Positions 1-6,959 of a DNA stretch of 7,542 nt are shown here, one piece after another. Position 1 is the first letter of the stretch, and each line of letters begins with the position of its first letter. Under the pieces are notes generated by a model that saw only the letters and a program-made list of their open reading frames with translations, made no database searches and had not been told where the DNA came from. The position numbers and the translations under genes are program-made. The stretch lies in contig JBBQZL010000139.1 in assembly GCA_038207745.1 (NCBI GenBank), positions 1-7,542 of the forward strand, given 5' to 3'. The DNA is from JBBQZL01 sp038207745 (GTDB lineage: Bacteria > Actinomycetota > Thermoleophilia > Solirubrobacterales > 70-9).

Positions 1-30
1 TGAAGTCGCAGGCCGGTCGTGGTCGGTGGC

Positions 31-1149
31 CTAGCGCGCTGTCCTTTCGCCCCGGATGGAGCCCTTGTCGGCGATGCACGCGGCATCGAGAATGTCGTCA
101 CCGAAGTCGACCTCGACCTTGCCGTCGTCGGTGAGGATCAGGCCGAGCAGGTTTTCGAGGTTCTTGGCGTAGAGCTGGGAGGCGTGTGACGGCATCTCGG
201 AGGCGAGGTTTCGCGGACCGATCACGCGGACCCCGTTCTCAACCACTGTCTCCCCCGCAACGGTGACCTCGCAGTTGCCTCCGCTTTCGGCTGCCAGGTC
301 GATGATCACCGAGCCCGGTGACATTCCGCGAACGGCATCCGCAGTGATCAGAATCGGAGCTGCGCGGCCTGGAATCGCCGCCGTGGTGATGATCACATCC
401 TGCTTGGCGGCGTTCTCGCCGATTGCGTCGCGTACCTGGGCGTTCTCATCGTCCGTAAGTGGTCTCGCATAGCCACCCTCCCCCTCCGCATCGGGGATGA
501 AGTCGAGCTCCAGCGGCTTGCCACCAAGCGATGAGATCTGCTCCCAGGCCGCGCGACGGATATCGAACCCGGTCACGATCGCCCCCAGCTTCTTGGCAGT
601 GGCGATCGCCTGAAGGCCTGCCACTCCTGCTCCGAGAACCAGTACCTTGGCGGGCCTGATCGTTCCGGCGGCAGTTGTCATCATGCCCCAGAATCGACCG
701 GATTCCCGGGCGGCGATGAGGGTCGCAGCGTATCCGGCCATCGATGCCTGGGACGAGAGCGCGTCCATGGCCTGCGCCCTGGTCGTCCGCGGAACCGCCT
801 CCATCGCGATCGCGGTCACACCCGAGGCGGCAAGCGCGTTGTTGGTCTCGGCAGCCGTCCACGGCGAAAGATGGGAGATCAGCAGTTGCCCGCCGTGCAG
901 ACGGCCGGCCTCCTCAACGCTCGGGACGGCGACCCGGAGGACAATGTCCGCCCCCCAGGCGTCCGCACCGGAGCCGATCACTGCACCTGCATCGGTGTAG
1001 AGGGAATCAGGAAATCCGGAGGACGCGCCGGCCCCCGACTCGACCACCACATCGACACCCTCCCGGGCAGCAAGGGACTTGGCCACATCGGGGATCAAAG
1101 CGACTCGGCGCTCCCCATCGGCGGTCTCTTTCGGTACTCCGATCTTCAT
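31..1149 (-). CDS. pntAA: NAD(P) transhydrogenase subunit alpha part 1 (NAD(H)-binding domain I)
   Basis: This is the soluble NAD(H)-binding subunit of the Re/Si-specific proton-translocating transhydrogenase, which passes hydride between NADH and NADP+ using the proton gradient. The 372-residue product starts MKIGVPKE, the usual start of this family and of the related alanine dehydrogenases. A RAQ motif (124-126) leads into an LSSQASMAGY block (131-140), typical of transhydrogenase domain I. A Rossmann dinucleotide site follows as GAGVAG (173-178), with an acidic residue at Asp196 to hold the adenosine ribose. GGYARP (225-230) matches the mobile-loop region with its tyrosine, and DLAAESGGNCE lies at 284-294. 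There is no membrane segment, and the length fits the three-subunit form in which domains II and III are separate proteins (PntAB, PntB); those genes would be downstream, to the left of the window. No clear Shine-Dalgarno precedes the ATG; a TAGTCT at 1184-1189 (minus strand) is a weak -10 candidate. Alanine dehydrogenase is less likely because of the RAQ and mobile-loop motifs. Confidence 0.93.
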   Translation of the reverse strand: MKIGVPKETADGERRVALIPDVAKSLAAREGVDVVVESGAGASSGFPDSLYTDAGAVIGSGADAWGADIVLRVAVPSVEEAGRLHGGQLLISHLSPWTAAETNNALAASGVTAIAMEAVPRTTRAQAMDALSSQASMAGYAATLIAARESGRFWGMMTTAAGTIRPAKVLVLGAGVAGLQAIATAKKLGAIVTGFDIRRAAWEQISSLGGKPLELDFIPDAEGEGGYARPLTDDENAQVRDAIGENAAKQDVIITTAAIPGRAAPILITADAVRGMSPGSVIIDLAAESGGNCEVTVAGETVVENGVRVIGPRNLASEMPSHASQLYAKNLENLLGLILTDDGKVEVDFGDDILDAACIADKGSIRGERTAR

Positions 1150-1201
1150 CTCAGGACGTCGCTCACTCGCTCCACGACGCGCCAGACTATTGACATCTGG
1201 G

Positions 1202-2263
1202 TCAGGAGGATGAGCCGACCCCGGCCAGTGCGGCGAGACCCTCGATCGTACGGATCCGCTCGGCCGGATCGAGGTGGACGGGTGAGACGATCAGCCGGTC
1301 CACTCCGGCTTCCTGGAATCTCTCGATCCGCTCGGAGACCTCTTGCTCAGAGCCGATCAGCGAGGTCGCGGCGACGAGTTCGTCTGTGATCGCGTTGTAG
1401 GCAGCTTCGCGGTCGCCATCCTGGAAGAGACGCTGGACCTCGTTCGCCTGTTCTCCGAATCCGAAGCGATGCGCGAGGTCGACATAGAAGTTCGTCTTGC
1501 GGCTTCCCATGCCGCCGAAGTAGAGGAGCAACCCGCCTCTGACGACAGAGCGGGCGGCTTCGAGGTCGCCGCCGATCGCCACCTGCAGCGAGGGGGATAC
1601 CTCGAGATCCGAGCGATCGCGGCCGCCCTTCTCGAGGCCGATCCTGATGTGCTCGCCCCAGGTTTCCTCAAAGGCATCGACGCTGAAGAAGATCGGGATC
1701 CAGCCATCGGCGACCTCCGCCGCCATCTCGACCGACTTGCGGCCGATCGCGCCGACAAAGACTGGGATCCTGTTTCGCAGGGGATGGAAGTTGAGCTTCA
1801 GCGGCTTGCCCTCGCCACCCGGGAGCGGGAGCCGGTAGTGCTCTCCCTGATGGTCGACCTTGCCTTCGCGGGCGACGATCTCCCGGACCACCTCGATGTA
1901 CTCGCGGGTCCTGCCCCATGGCTTTGAGTACGGGACGCCGTACCAGCCCTCGGACACCTGCGGGCCGGACGGGCCGAACCCGAACATGAAACGCCCGCCG
2001 GACAGCTTGTCGATCGTCGCGCCTGCCATCGCGGCCGCTGCGGGCGGGCGGGCGGGCACCTGCATGATCGCCGCACCAAGGTTGATCGTCGTCGTCTGGG
2101 GCGCCAGCCAGGCAAGCACGCTGACCACGTCGGAGCCGTAGGACTCCGCGACCCAGACGGATTCAAAGCCGGCGCGCTCGGCTGACTGGACGATCTCCAG
2201 AGCCTCGTCACCGGCGGGGCCGATGCCCCAGTAACCAAGATTCAAACCTAGTTTCAGAGCCAT
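1202..2263 (-). CDS. LLM class F420-dependent oxidoreductase, Rv3520c-like
   Basis: The 353-residue product belongs to the luciferase-like monooxygenase superfamily, a TIM-barrel group that in actinobacteria mostly uses reduced coenzyme F420; the substrate cannot be told from sequence. The N-terminal strand LGLNLGYWG (5-13), AERAGFESVWVAES (28-41), the DKLSGGRFMFGFG block (85-97), GPQVSEGWYGVPYSKP (100-115) and the RTREYIEVVREI helix (118-129) closely recall mycobacterial Rv3520c. So do HPLR (160-163), ADGWIPIF (185-192) and GGMG (250-253). These matches are from memory and were not aligned. The frame stays open upstream to 2437, but the ATG at 2263 is chosen because the family starts directly with this first strand. 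The 58 upstream codons look non-coding, and they would overlap the divergent ATPase gene. A TAGGCT element 7 bases before this ATG suggests a leaderless transcript. The gene lies 52 bases upstream of pntAA on the same strand, so co-transcription is possible. Confidence 0.9.
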   Translation of the reverse strand: MALKLGLNLGYWGIGPAGDEALEIVQSAERAGFESVWVAESYGSDVVSVLAWLAPQTTTINLGAAIMQVPARPPAAAAMAGATIDKLSGGRFMFGFGPSGPQVSEGWYGVPYSKPWGRTREYIEVVREIVAREGKVDHQGEHYRLPLPGGEGKPLKLNFHPLRNRIPVFVGAIGRKSVEMAAEVADGWIPIFFSVDAFEETWGEHIRIGLEKGGRDRSDLEVSPSLQVAIGGDLEAARSVVRGGLLLYFGGMGSRKTNFYVDLAHRFGFGEQANEVQRLFQDGDREAAYNAITDELVAATSLIGSEQEVSERIERFQEAGVDRLIVSPVHLDPAERIRTIEGLAALAGVGSSS

Positions 2264-2270
2264 GCGGCGC

Positions 2271-2276
2271 AGCCTA
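2271..2276 (-). promoter_or_regulatory. Candidate -10 element for the F420-dependent oxidoreductase gene
   Basis: Read on the minus strand, this is TAGGCT, which fits the actinobacterial TANNNT -10 pattern. Seven bases separate it from the ATG at 2263, so transcription would start at or next to the A of the start codon. No Shine-Dalgarno lies between them. This is the arrangement of leaderless actinobacterial genes. No good -35 box is visible. The promoter call is inference from pattern and spacing. Confidence 0.4.
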
Positions 2277-2336
2277 TCTGCATCGCCCGGGGAAGCGACA
2301 CCCGAGCGGCCGGATCCGTCGTCACCGTAGGTGGGG

Positions 2337-2342
2337 TATAGA
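2337..2342 (+). promoter_or_regulatory. Candidate -10 element for the P-type ATPase gene
   Basis: TATAGA matches four of six positions of TATAAT and lies 7 bases before the GTG start at 2350, again as expected for a leaderless transcript. A GGAGG at 2344-2348 looks like a Shine-Dalgarno but ends only one base before the start codon, which is too close for normal use, and no other in-frame start lies at a good distance downstream. No -35 box is evident. Confidence 0.3.
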
Positions 2343-2349
2343 TGGAGGC

Positions 2350-4836
2350 GTGACCGACCCCGCAGCAGACAGAGGGCTGACCGGCGATGAAGCTGAACGG
2401 CGCCTGGCCGGCCTGGGGCCGATGCAGGAGACGTCAAGCCGCTCGACCTCGAGCATCATCGCCGGAAACGTCTTCACACTCTTCAACCTGATCATCGGAA
2501 TCTTCTTCATCCTGATCCTCTCCCTGGGGCTGTTTGCCGATGCGATCTTCGGCGTCATCGCGATCATCAACTCCTACATCGGCATCCGGCAGGAGTTGAA
2601 GGCCAAGGAGACGCTCGACCGCCTTGCGATCATGATCGCGCCCCGGGCGCAGGTGGTCCGCGACGGCAACCTGATCGACCTGCTTCCGGAGGAGGTTGTC
2701 CCAGGCGACGTGATCCTGGTCGAGCCCGGCGATCAGCTGATCGCCGATGGCGAGGCGATCCAGACCCGCGGCCTGACCGTCGACGAGTCAGTTCTCACAG
2801 GTGAGTCCGACGGAGTCCTGAAGCAGTCCGGCGATCGGATCCTCTCCGGCGCCTTCTGCGTATCCGGGTCGGGCTACTACGAAGTCGACGCGGTGCGCGA
2901 GCAGAGCTATGCGGGGAGGATCGCCGGCGAGGCCAAGGCGTTCCGGCATCCGCCATCTCCTCTCCAGGAGGAGGTCAACCAGGTGATCCTCGTCTGCACC
3001 TACGTGATGCTTCCGCTCGGGATCCTGCTGATCGGGTCACTGATCTTCCGCAGCACGCCGATCGACGAAGCCGCACAGACTGCGACTGCAGGGCTGATCA
3101 CCCTGATCCCCGAAGGGTTGGTGCTGCTGATGAGCGTCACCTTCGCGGTCGCCGCGGTGAGGCTGGCAAAGCGCGGGGCCCTGATCCAGCAGATGAGTGC
3201 GACCGAGTCGCTCGCAGCGGTCGACACGATCTGTATCGACAAGACCGGAACCCTGACCGATGGTGAGCTGAATCTCGTTGCTGTCGAGACGGTGGAACCA
3301 GAGGGACCCGAGAAGGCCCACCGGGCGCTGAGCAGGTTCGCAAACAGCGCCGGGAGCCGGAATGGCACGCTCGAGGCGATCGCGGAGCAGTTTCCCGGCG
3401 ACCCCGAGGATGTCACCTCGGAGGTGCCGTTCTCGTCCGAGTGGAAGTGGAGTGGCCTGAAGCTGGCAAACGGACGCAGCTACATGCTCGGCGCGCCGGA
3501 TGTCCTGCAGGCAGCCGGCGTTCTGACCCTTCCGCCGGCGCTCGTCGCAAGCCTCGGCAGAGAGACCTCCGCCGGTCGCCGCGTCGTCGTCTTCGGTGAG
3601 ACGACGATGAGATTCCCGGAGAATCCGGCGTCGGAATCACCGCCACAGTTGAACGCGATCGCGCTTGTCGTCCTCGAGGAGACCCTGCGCCCCGATGCCG
3701 CCGAGACGATAGAGACGATGCGCTCCGAGGCGGTCGAGCTGAAGCTGATCTCAGGTGATGCCCGCGCCACGGTCACCGCGGTTGCACGGGCGATCGGGGT
3801 TCCCGAGGACGCAGGCGTGATCGAGGGGACCGAGCTCCCTTCCGAGCCTGATCTCCTCGGTGCGGTCGCCGAGAAGAACACGATCTTCTGCCGGATCAAA
3901 CCGGACCAGAAGAAGGCCCTTGTGATGGCTCTATCGGACAGTGGCCACTACACCGCGATGATCGGTGACGGCGTCAATGATGTGCCGGCCCTGAAGCAGG
4001 CCAGGATGGCGGTCGCGATGGGTTCCGGAAGCCAGGTCACCAAGGGAATCGCCGACGTGGTGCTGATGCACGACGAGTTCGCGCAGCTTCCGAGGGCGGT
4101 GGGAGAAGGGCGCCGGATCGCCCGCAACATCCATCGGCTCGGTCGGCTCTACCTGACCAAGTCGGTCTACGCGATGACCTTGATCCTTCTGGTCGCGGTT
4201 CCCGGGTTCACCTTCCCCTTTCTACCCCGTCACCTGACGCTTGCCGCCTTCCTGACAATCGGGATCCCTTCGTTCGTCCTTGCCCTCGCGCCCTCGGATG
4301 GGCCCCTCTACCGAGGCCACCTGATCCGCTCCCTTGCCGCATTCGCAGTTCCGGCGGGAGTCGCGATGGCGCTTGGATCGATCCTCTCCTATGTACTGGT
4401 CAGCAATATCGGCGGTGATCAGGAGGCTGGCCGGACCGCGGCCACGACGACGCTGATCATCCTCGGGCTGAGCTTCGTGCTCCTGCTCGAGCGGGGACCC
4501 GGTCGCCAGCACATCGCGATCCAGAGCTACATGCTGGCGATGGTCGCCGGGCTCGGTGCGGTGTTCGCGCTGATCCTTGCCGTGCCGGAGATTCGCAACT
4601 TCTTCGAGATGACGATCCTCAGCGCCGCGCAGTGGTTCATGGCGATGCTCTCCGCGGCCATCGGCCTCGTCCTTGCGAGCGTCTTCTGGCGGCTTCCGCA
4701 GATCCAGCGACTCGAGGCGCCCGACATGCAGGTCGGCCAGGATGAGCTGGCGCCGATCAGCGTGCCGATCCCGGCCGCCGCCTATCACGTTGCGCGGGCC
4801 GCATCGCGATTCAGACGCAGGCGTCGCGACGAGTGA
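2350..4836 (+). CDS. Cation-translocating P-type ATPase, CtpE-like (probable Ca2+ type)
   Basis: A complete 828-residue P-type ATPase, an ATP-driven cation pump of the inner membrane. The actuator motif TGES is at 150-153, and PEGL is at 254-257 in membrane helix 4. The phosphorylation motif DKTGTLT starts at Asp297. The nucleotide-binding domain has KWSG (366-369) and LGAPD (380-384). The P domain has SGD (468-470), KPDQKK (517-522) and the hinge GDGVND (539-544). About ten hydrophobic segments are visible, near 42-62, 63-82, 209-233, 243-270, 600-620, 627-648, 661-683, 697-714, 723-746 and 756-781. There is no N-terminal metal-binding domain and no CPC motif, which argues against a heavy-metal pump. 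IPEGLVLL in helix 4 and LTIGIP then LALAPSD in helix 6 resemble mycobacterial CtpE, which is linked to calcium uptake; the ion here is inferred. The C-terminus ends in an arginine-rich tail (820-826). The start is GTG, preceded by a possible leaderless promoter, and the gene is divergent from the F420 oxidoreductase gene. Confidence 0.92.
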   Translation: MTDPAADRGLTGDEAERRLAGLGPMQETSSRSTSSIIAGNVFTLFNLIIGIFFILILSLGLFADAIFGVIAIINSYIGIRQELKAKETLDRLAIMIAPRAQVVRDGNLIDLLPEEVVPGDVILVEPGDQLIADGEAIQTRGLTVDESVLTGESDGVLKQSGDRILSGAFCVSGSGYYEVDAVREQSYAGRIAGEAKAFRHPPSPLQEEVNQVILVCTYVMLPLGILLIGSLIFRSTPIDEAAQTATAGLITLIPEGLVLLMSVTFAVAAVRLAKRGALIQQMSATESLAAVDTICIDKTGTLTDGELNLVAVETVEPEGPEKAHRALSRFANSAGSRNGTLEAIAEQFPGDPEDVTSEVPFSSEWKWSGLKLANGRSYMLGAPDVLQAAGVLTLPPALVASLGRETSAGRRVVVFGETTMRFPENPASESPPQLNAIALVVLEETLRPDAAETIETMRSEAVELKLISGDARATVTAVARAIGVPEDAGVIEGTELPSEPDLLGAVAEKNTIFCRIKPDQKKALVMALSDSGHYTAMIGDGVNDVPALKQARMAVAMGSGSQVTKGIADVVLMHDEFAQLPRAVGEGRRIARNIHRLGRLYLTKSVYAMTLILLVAVPGFTFPFLPRHLTLAAFLTIGIPSFVLALAPSDGPLYRGHLIRSLAAFAVPAGVAMALGSILSYVLVSNIGGDQEAGRTAATTTLIILGLSFVLLLERGPGRQHIAIQSYMLAMVAGLGAVFALILAVPEIRNFFEMTILSAAQWFMAMLSAAIGLVLASVFWRLPQIQRLEAPDMQVGQDELAPISVPIPAAAYHVARAASRFRRRRRDE

Positions 4837-4839
4837 TCC

Positions 4840-5115
4840 TCAGCCGCCGGCCTCGACGGGTTCGGCGGATTGCCCGGCTTCGGCGACCTCCTCCGCCTTG
4901 GCACACGCCTCGGCTTCGGCGGCCTCCTCGGCCCGCGTGCAGACCGGCCCCACGGCATTCTCCCGGACCCTGTGCAGGGCCGCGATGATGGTCGCCGCCT
5001 CCTGATCCGACACCTGTGCGCTGAAGTGACTCTCGACCACCCGGTCCCTGATCGGCTTCATCCGCACGGCCATCGCGGCACCGTCATCGGTCAGCACGAC
5101 CAGATGCCCGCGCCG
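4840..5115 (-). pseudogene. MarR-family regulator, C-terminal remnant lacking the DNA-binding helices
   Basis: On the minus strand, 91 codons before a TGA stop read as the end of a MarR-family protein. They open with RRGHLVVLTDDG, which matches the second wing strand after the recognition helix. An amphipathic helix follows (about 13-29 of the fragment), then a SDQEAATIIAALHRVRE helix (36-52), as in the dimerisation region of the family. The last 30 or so residues form an unusual Ala/Glu-rich tail. The frame stays open upstream to 5484, but that translation has no MarR character and is antisense to the FMN reductase gene. The winged-helix half (roughly 90 residues), the start codon and the promoter are therefore missing. 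The first 12 bases of the remnant overlap the FMN reductase start. MarR genes are often divergent from the oxidoreductase they control, so a deletion across such a divergent pair would explain the layout; an assembly mis-join would look the same. The assignment rests on motif recognition only. Confidence 0.6.
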
Positions 5116-5682
5116 AAGATTCTGGGCATCTCCGGAAGTCTCCGACCTGACTCCTACTCGGGAGGGCTCCTGCGCGCTGCGCAGGAGCTCGTCCCCGCCG
5201 GGGTTGAGTTCGAGGCATACGCCGGACTTGCCGATCTGCCCGCATTCAACGAGGGCCTCGAGGATCCGGCTCCCGCTGCGGTTGCGCTTCTGAGAACGGC
5301 AATCAGTGAGGCGGATGCATTGCTGGTGATCACCCCCGAATACAACGCCTCGATCCCCGGTGCGCTCAAGAACGCAGTCGATTGGGCGTCGAGGCCTCAC
5401 GGGCTCTCCGCAATCGCAGGTAAGCCGGTTGCCGTGATCGGCAACAGCCCCTCCCCCTTTGGGGCGGCATGGGCGCAGGAACACCTTCGTCGTTCTCTCA
5501 CCGTCGCCGGCGCACCGGTTCTCGAGCGGGAGCTGACGATCGGAAAGGTCAACGGGCGGATCTCCAACGGGGAGCTGACCAATGCCGATACACGCGATGA
5601 GATCGCTCTCCTGATCACGGAATTGATCGAGTTCTCGGCAGCTGTCAGGGCCGAACTGGAGACGTTCGAAACCGCCGCCTAG
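5104..5682 (+). CDS. NADPH-dependent FMN reductase family protein
   Basis: The 192-residue flavodoxin-fold protein belongs to the NADPH-dependent FMN reductase family (PF03358), soluble enzymes that reduce FMN, quinones, azo dyes or chromate with NAD(P)H; the substrate here is unknown. Strand 1 leads to the FMN phosphate-binding loop GSLRPDSYS (11-19). The second hallmark, TPEYNASIPGALKNAVDW (77-94), contacts the flavin and supports dimer formation. AGKPVAVIGNSPSPFG (105-120) is the next conserved strand and loop. The length is normal for the family. The frame is open from 4870, but those codons are antisense to the MarR remnant and lack family character, so the ATG at 5104, three residues before the first strand, is chosen. 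No Shine-Dalgarno or -10 element precedes it, which is odd and fits a disturbed upstream region. The L-2-hydroxyglutarate oxidase gene follows 50 bases downstream on the same strand. Confidence 0.88.
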   Translation: MPAPKILGISGSLRPDSYSGGLLRAAQELVPAGVEFEAYAGLADLPAFNEGLEDPAPAAVALLRTAISEADALLVITPEYNASIPGALKNAVDWASRPHGLSAIAGKPVAVIGNSPSPFGAAWAQEHLRRSLTVAGAPVLERELTIGKVNGRISNGELTNADTRDEIALLITELIEFSAAVRAELETFETAA

Positions 5683-5721
5683 AGATGTACTGCAAATCTA
5701 CGCCTGTCGCAGGTTTACGCT

Positions 5722-5726
5722 GGGAG
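5722..5726 (+). promoter_or_regulatory. Ribosome binding site that fixes the oxidase start
   Basis: GGGAG stands six bases before the ATG at 5733, a good Shine-Dalgarno distance. It supports that ATG over the in-frame ATG at 5685, which would add 16 residues with no family character directly after the preceding gene's stop. Confidence 0.6.
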
Positions 5727-5732
5727 TCAGCA

Positions 5733-6953
5733 ATGATCTCCGACCAGCCACCGCCCCGTGAATGCGACATCGTCATCGTCGGAGGTGGAATTCTCGGTCT
5801 TGCCGTTGCGCGTCAGGTTCTGAGGGCAAGGCCGATCGCGCGTCTGTGTGTGCTCGAGGCGGAAGATCGCCTCGCGGCGCACCAGACGAGCCACTCGAGC
5901 GGGGTCGTCCATGCCGGCATCTATTACGAGCCGGGGTCACTGAAGGCGAAGCTCTGCGTCGACGGTGCCAGGCGTATTTCCGCCTATTGCGAAGAGCGCG
6001 GAATCGCCTTTGAGCGAAGGGGAAAGCTGGTCGTTGCGACGGGCGAGGATCAGCTTGGCCGGCTCGAGGAGCTGGAGCGACGCGGCATGGCCAACGGTGT
6101 TGAGGGACTGCGACGGGTGCGCGGCGACGAGATCGCCGAGATCGAACCGCACGCGAAGGGGTTCGCCGCACTCCACTCGCCGACCACCGCGGTGGTCGAT
6201 TTCGCCGCCGTGACCCGGGCCTTTGCCAGAGAGGTCGTCGACGGAGGGGGGACGATCCACACCTCCACCCCGGTCCTCGGCTTCGCGGCCAACGGCGCCA
6301 GCATCGTCCTGCAACACCCCGGTGGCAAGATCACAGCCGGAGCGGCGATCTGTTGCGCCGGCCTCTGGTCCGACCGGCTGGCGATCGCCGCCGGCGCGCC
6401 GAAGAGCCCGAGGATCATCCCCTTCCGCGGATCGTACCTCCGGGTCAAGCCGAGCCGAAGCCATCTGGTCAGGGGCAGCGTCTACCCGGTCCCGGATCCG
6501 GGGCTTCCATTCCTGGGTGCGCACTTCACCCGGGGGATCGACGGAACGGTCCTGATCGGACCGACCGCCCTGATCGCTCTCGCCCGGAACGCATACAGGC
6601 TGCGGCAGGTCAGACCAAGCGATCTGGCCGAGACCCTGTCCTGGCCCGGCACCTGGAAGATGATGCGCAAGAACCGCAGGGCCGGGATCGAGGAGCTCCG
6701 CCACGCGTTCAGCCGGCGGAGCTACGTGTCGGAGGCCTCGCGGCTGATCCCGGAGCTGGCACGCTCGGACGTTCGCGGCGGACCCGCCGGGATCCGGGCG
6801 CAGGCCCTGGGGCGCGACGGCAGGCTCGTCGATGACTTCGTGGTCCACCTGACCGAGCGTGCGATCCACGTGAGAAACGCTCCATCGCCGGCGGCGACCT
6901 CATCAATGGCCCTGGCGGAGATGATCACACGGCAACTCGAGGATCTGACCTAG
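5733..6953 (+). CDS. lhgO: L-2-hydroxyglutarate oxidase (FAD-dependent)
   Basis: The 406-residue product is an FAD-dependent oxidoreductase of the DAO fold, closest to LhgO, which oxidises L-2-hydroxyglutarate to 2-oxoglutarate and in E. coli passes electrons to the quinone pool. The N-terminal dinucleotide site is VGGGILGLA (16-24), followed by the acidic ribose-binding end of strand 2 (LEAE, 41-44). The LhgO signature HQTSHSSGVVHAGIYY lies at 50-65, with PGSLKAKLC just after. Further family blocks are PFRGSY (230-235), YPVPDPGLPFLGAHFT (251-266), GIRAQALGRDGRLVDDF (353-369) and the C-terminal FAD-binding NAPSPAATSS (382-391). The usual HQTGHNSG reads HQTSHSSG here, a mild variation. No membrane segment is evident. 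A possible weak TANNNT element (TACGCT, 5716-5721) lies upstream, so the gene may have its own promoter or be read through from the FMN reductase gene. It converges on the downstream marR gene with two bases between the stops. A related FAD oxidase of another 2-hydroxy acid cannot be excluded. Confidence 0.9.
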   Translation: MISDQPPPRECDIVIVGGGILGLAVARQVLRARPIARLCVLEAEDRLAAHQTSHSSGVVHAGIYYEPGSLKAKLCVDGARRISAYCEERGIAFERRGKLVVATGEDQLGRLEELERRGMANGVEGLRRVRGDEIAEIEPHAKGFAALHSPTTAVVDFAAVTRAFAREVVDGGGTIHTSTPVLGFAANGASIVLQHPGGKITAGAAICCAGLWSDRLAIAAGAPKSPRIIPFRGSYLRVKPSRSHLVRGSVYPVPDPGLPFLGAHFTRGIDGTVLIGPTALIALARNAYRLRQVRPSDLAETLSWPGTWKMMRKNRRAGIEELRHAFSRRSYVSEASRLIPELARSDVRGGPAGIRAQALGRDGRLVDDFVVHLTERAIHVRNAPSPAATSSMALAEMITRQLEDLT

Positions 6954-6959
6954 GGTCAG
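6945..6959. repeat. Short inverted repeat spanning both convergent stop codons
   Basis: CTGACC (6945-6950) and GGTCAG (6954-6959) are perfect six-base complements with a three-base loop, TAG, which is the oxidase stop codon. The MarR stop codon (6956-6958, minus) lies in the right arm. No T-rich tract follows on either strand, so it is not a typical intrinsic terminator, though it is the only terminator-like structure between the two genes. Confidence 0.5.

Noticed and set aside
1343..1927. Plus-strand open frame of 194 codons opposite the F420 oxidoreductase gene
   Set aside because: It is a shadow of the strongly supported minus-strand gene and has no family motif.
2264..2437. N-terminal extension of 58 codons on the F420 oxidoreductase frame
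   Set aside because: The translation has no family character, overlaps the divergent ATPase start and lies upstream of the canonical first strand.
4222..4788. Antisense open frame of 188 codons opposite the end of the ATPase gene
   Set aside because: The composition (Arg, His, Asp, Glu) is what results from reading membrane-helix codons backwards; there is no motif or ribosome binding site.
4844..4868. Stem-loop CCGCCG...CGGCGG after the ATPase stop, as a terminator
   Set aside because: It has a six-base stem with a 13-base loop and no T tract, and it lies inside the MarR remnant codons; this is expected by chance in such GC-rich DNA.
4870..5103. N-terminal extension of the FMN reductase frame
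   Set aside because: It is antisense to the MarR remnant, and the family begins a few residues before the first strand, at the ATG at 5104.
5116..5484. Minus-strand open frame continuing upstream of the MarR remnant
   Set aside because: It is antisense to FMN reductase, rich in Arg, Cys and Gly, and shows no winged-helix pattern. The other minus frames here do not supply the missing MarR half either.
5937..6869. Long antisense open frame of 310 codons opposite the oxidase gene
   Set aside because: It is a mirror of the GC-rich oxidase codons, with low-complexity Arg/Pro/Gly/Asp content and no recognisable domain.
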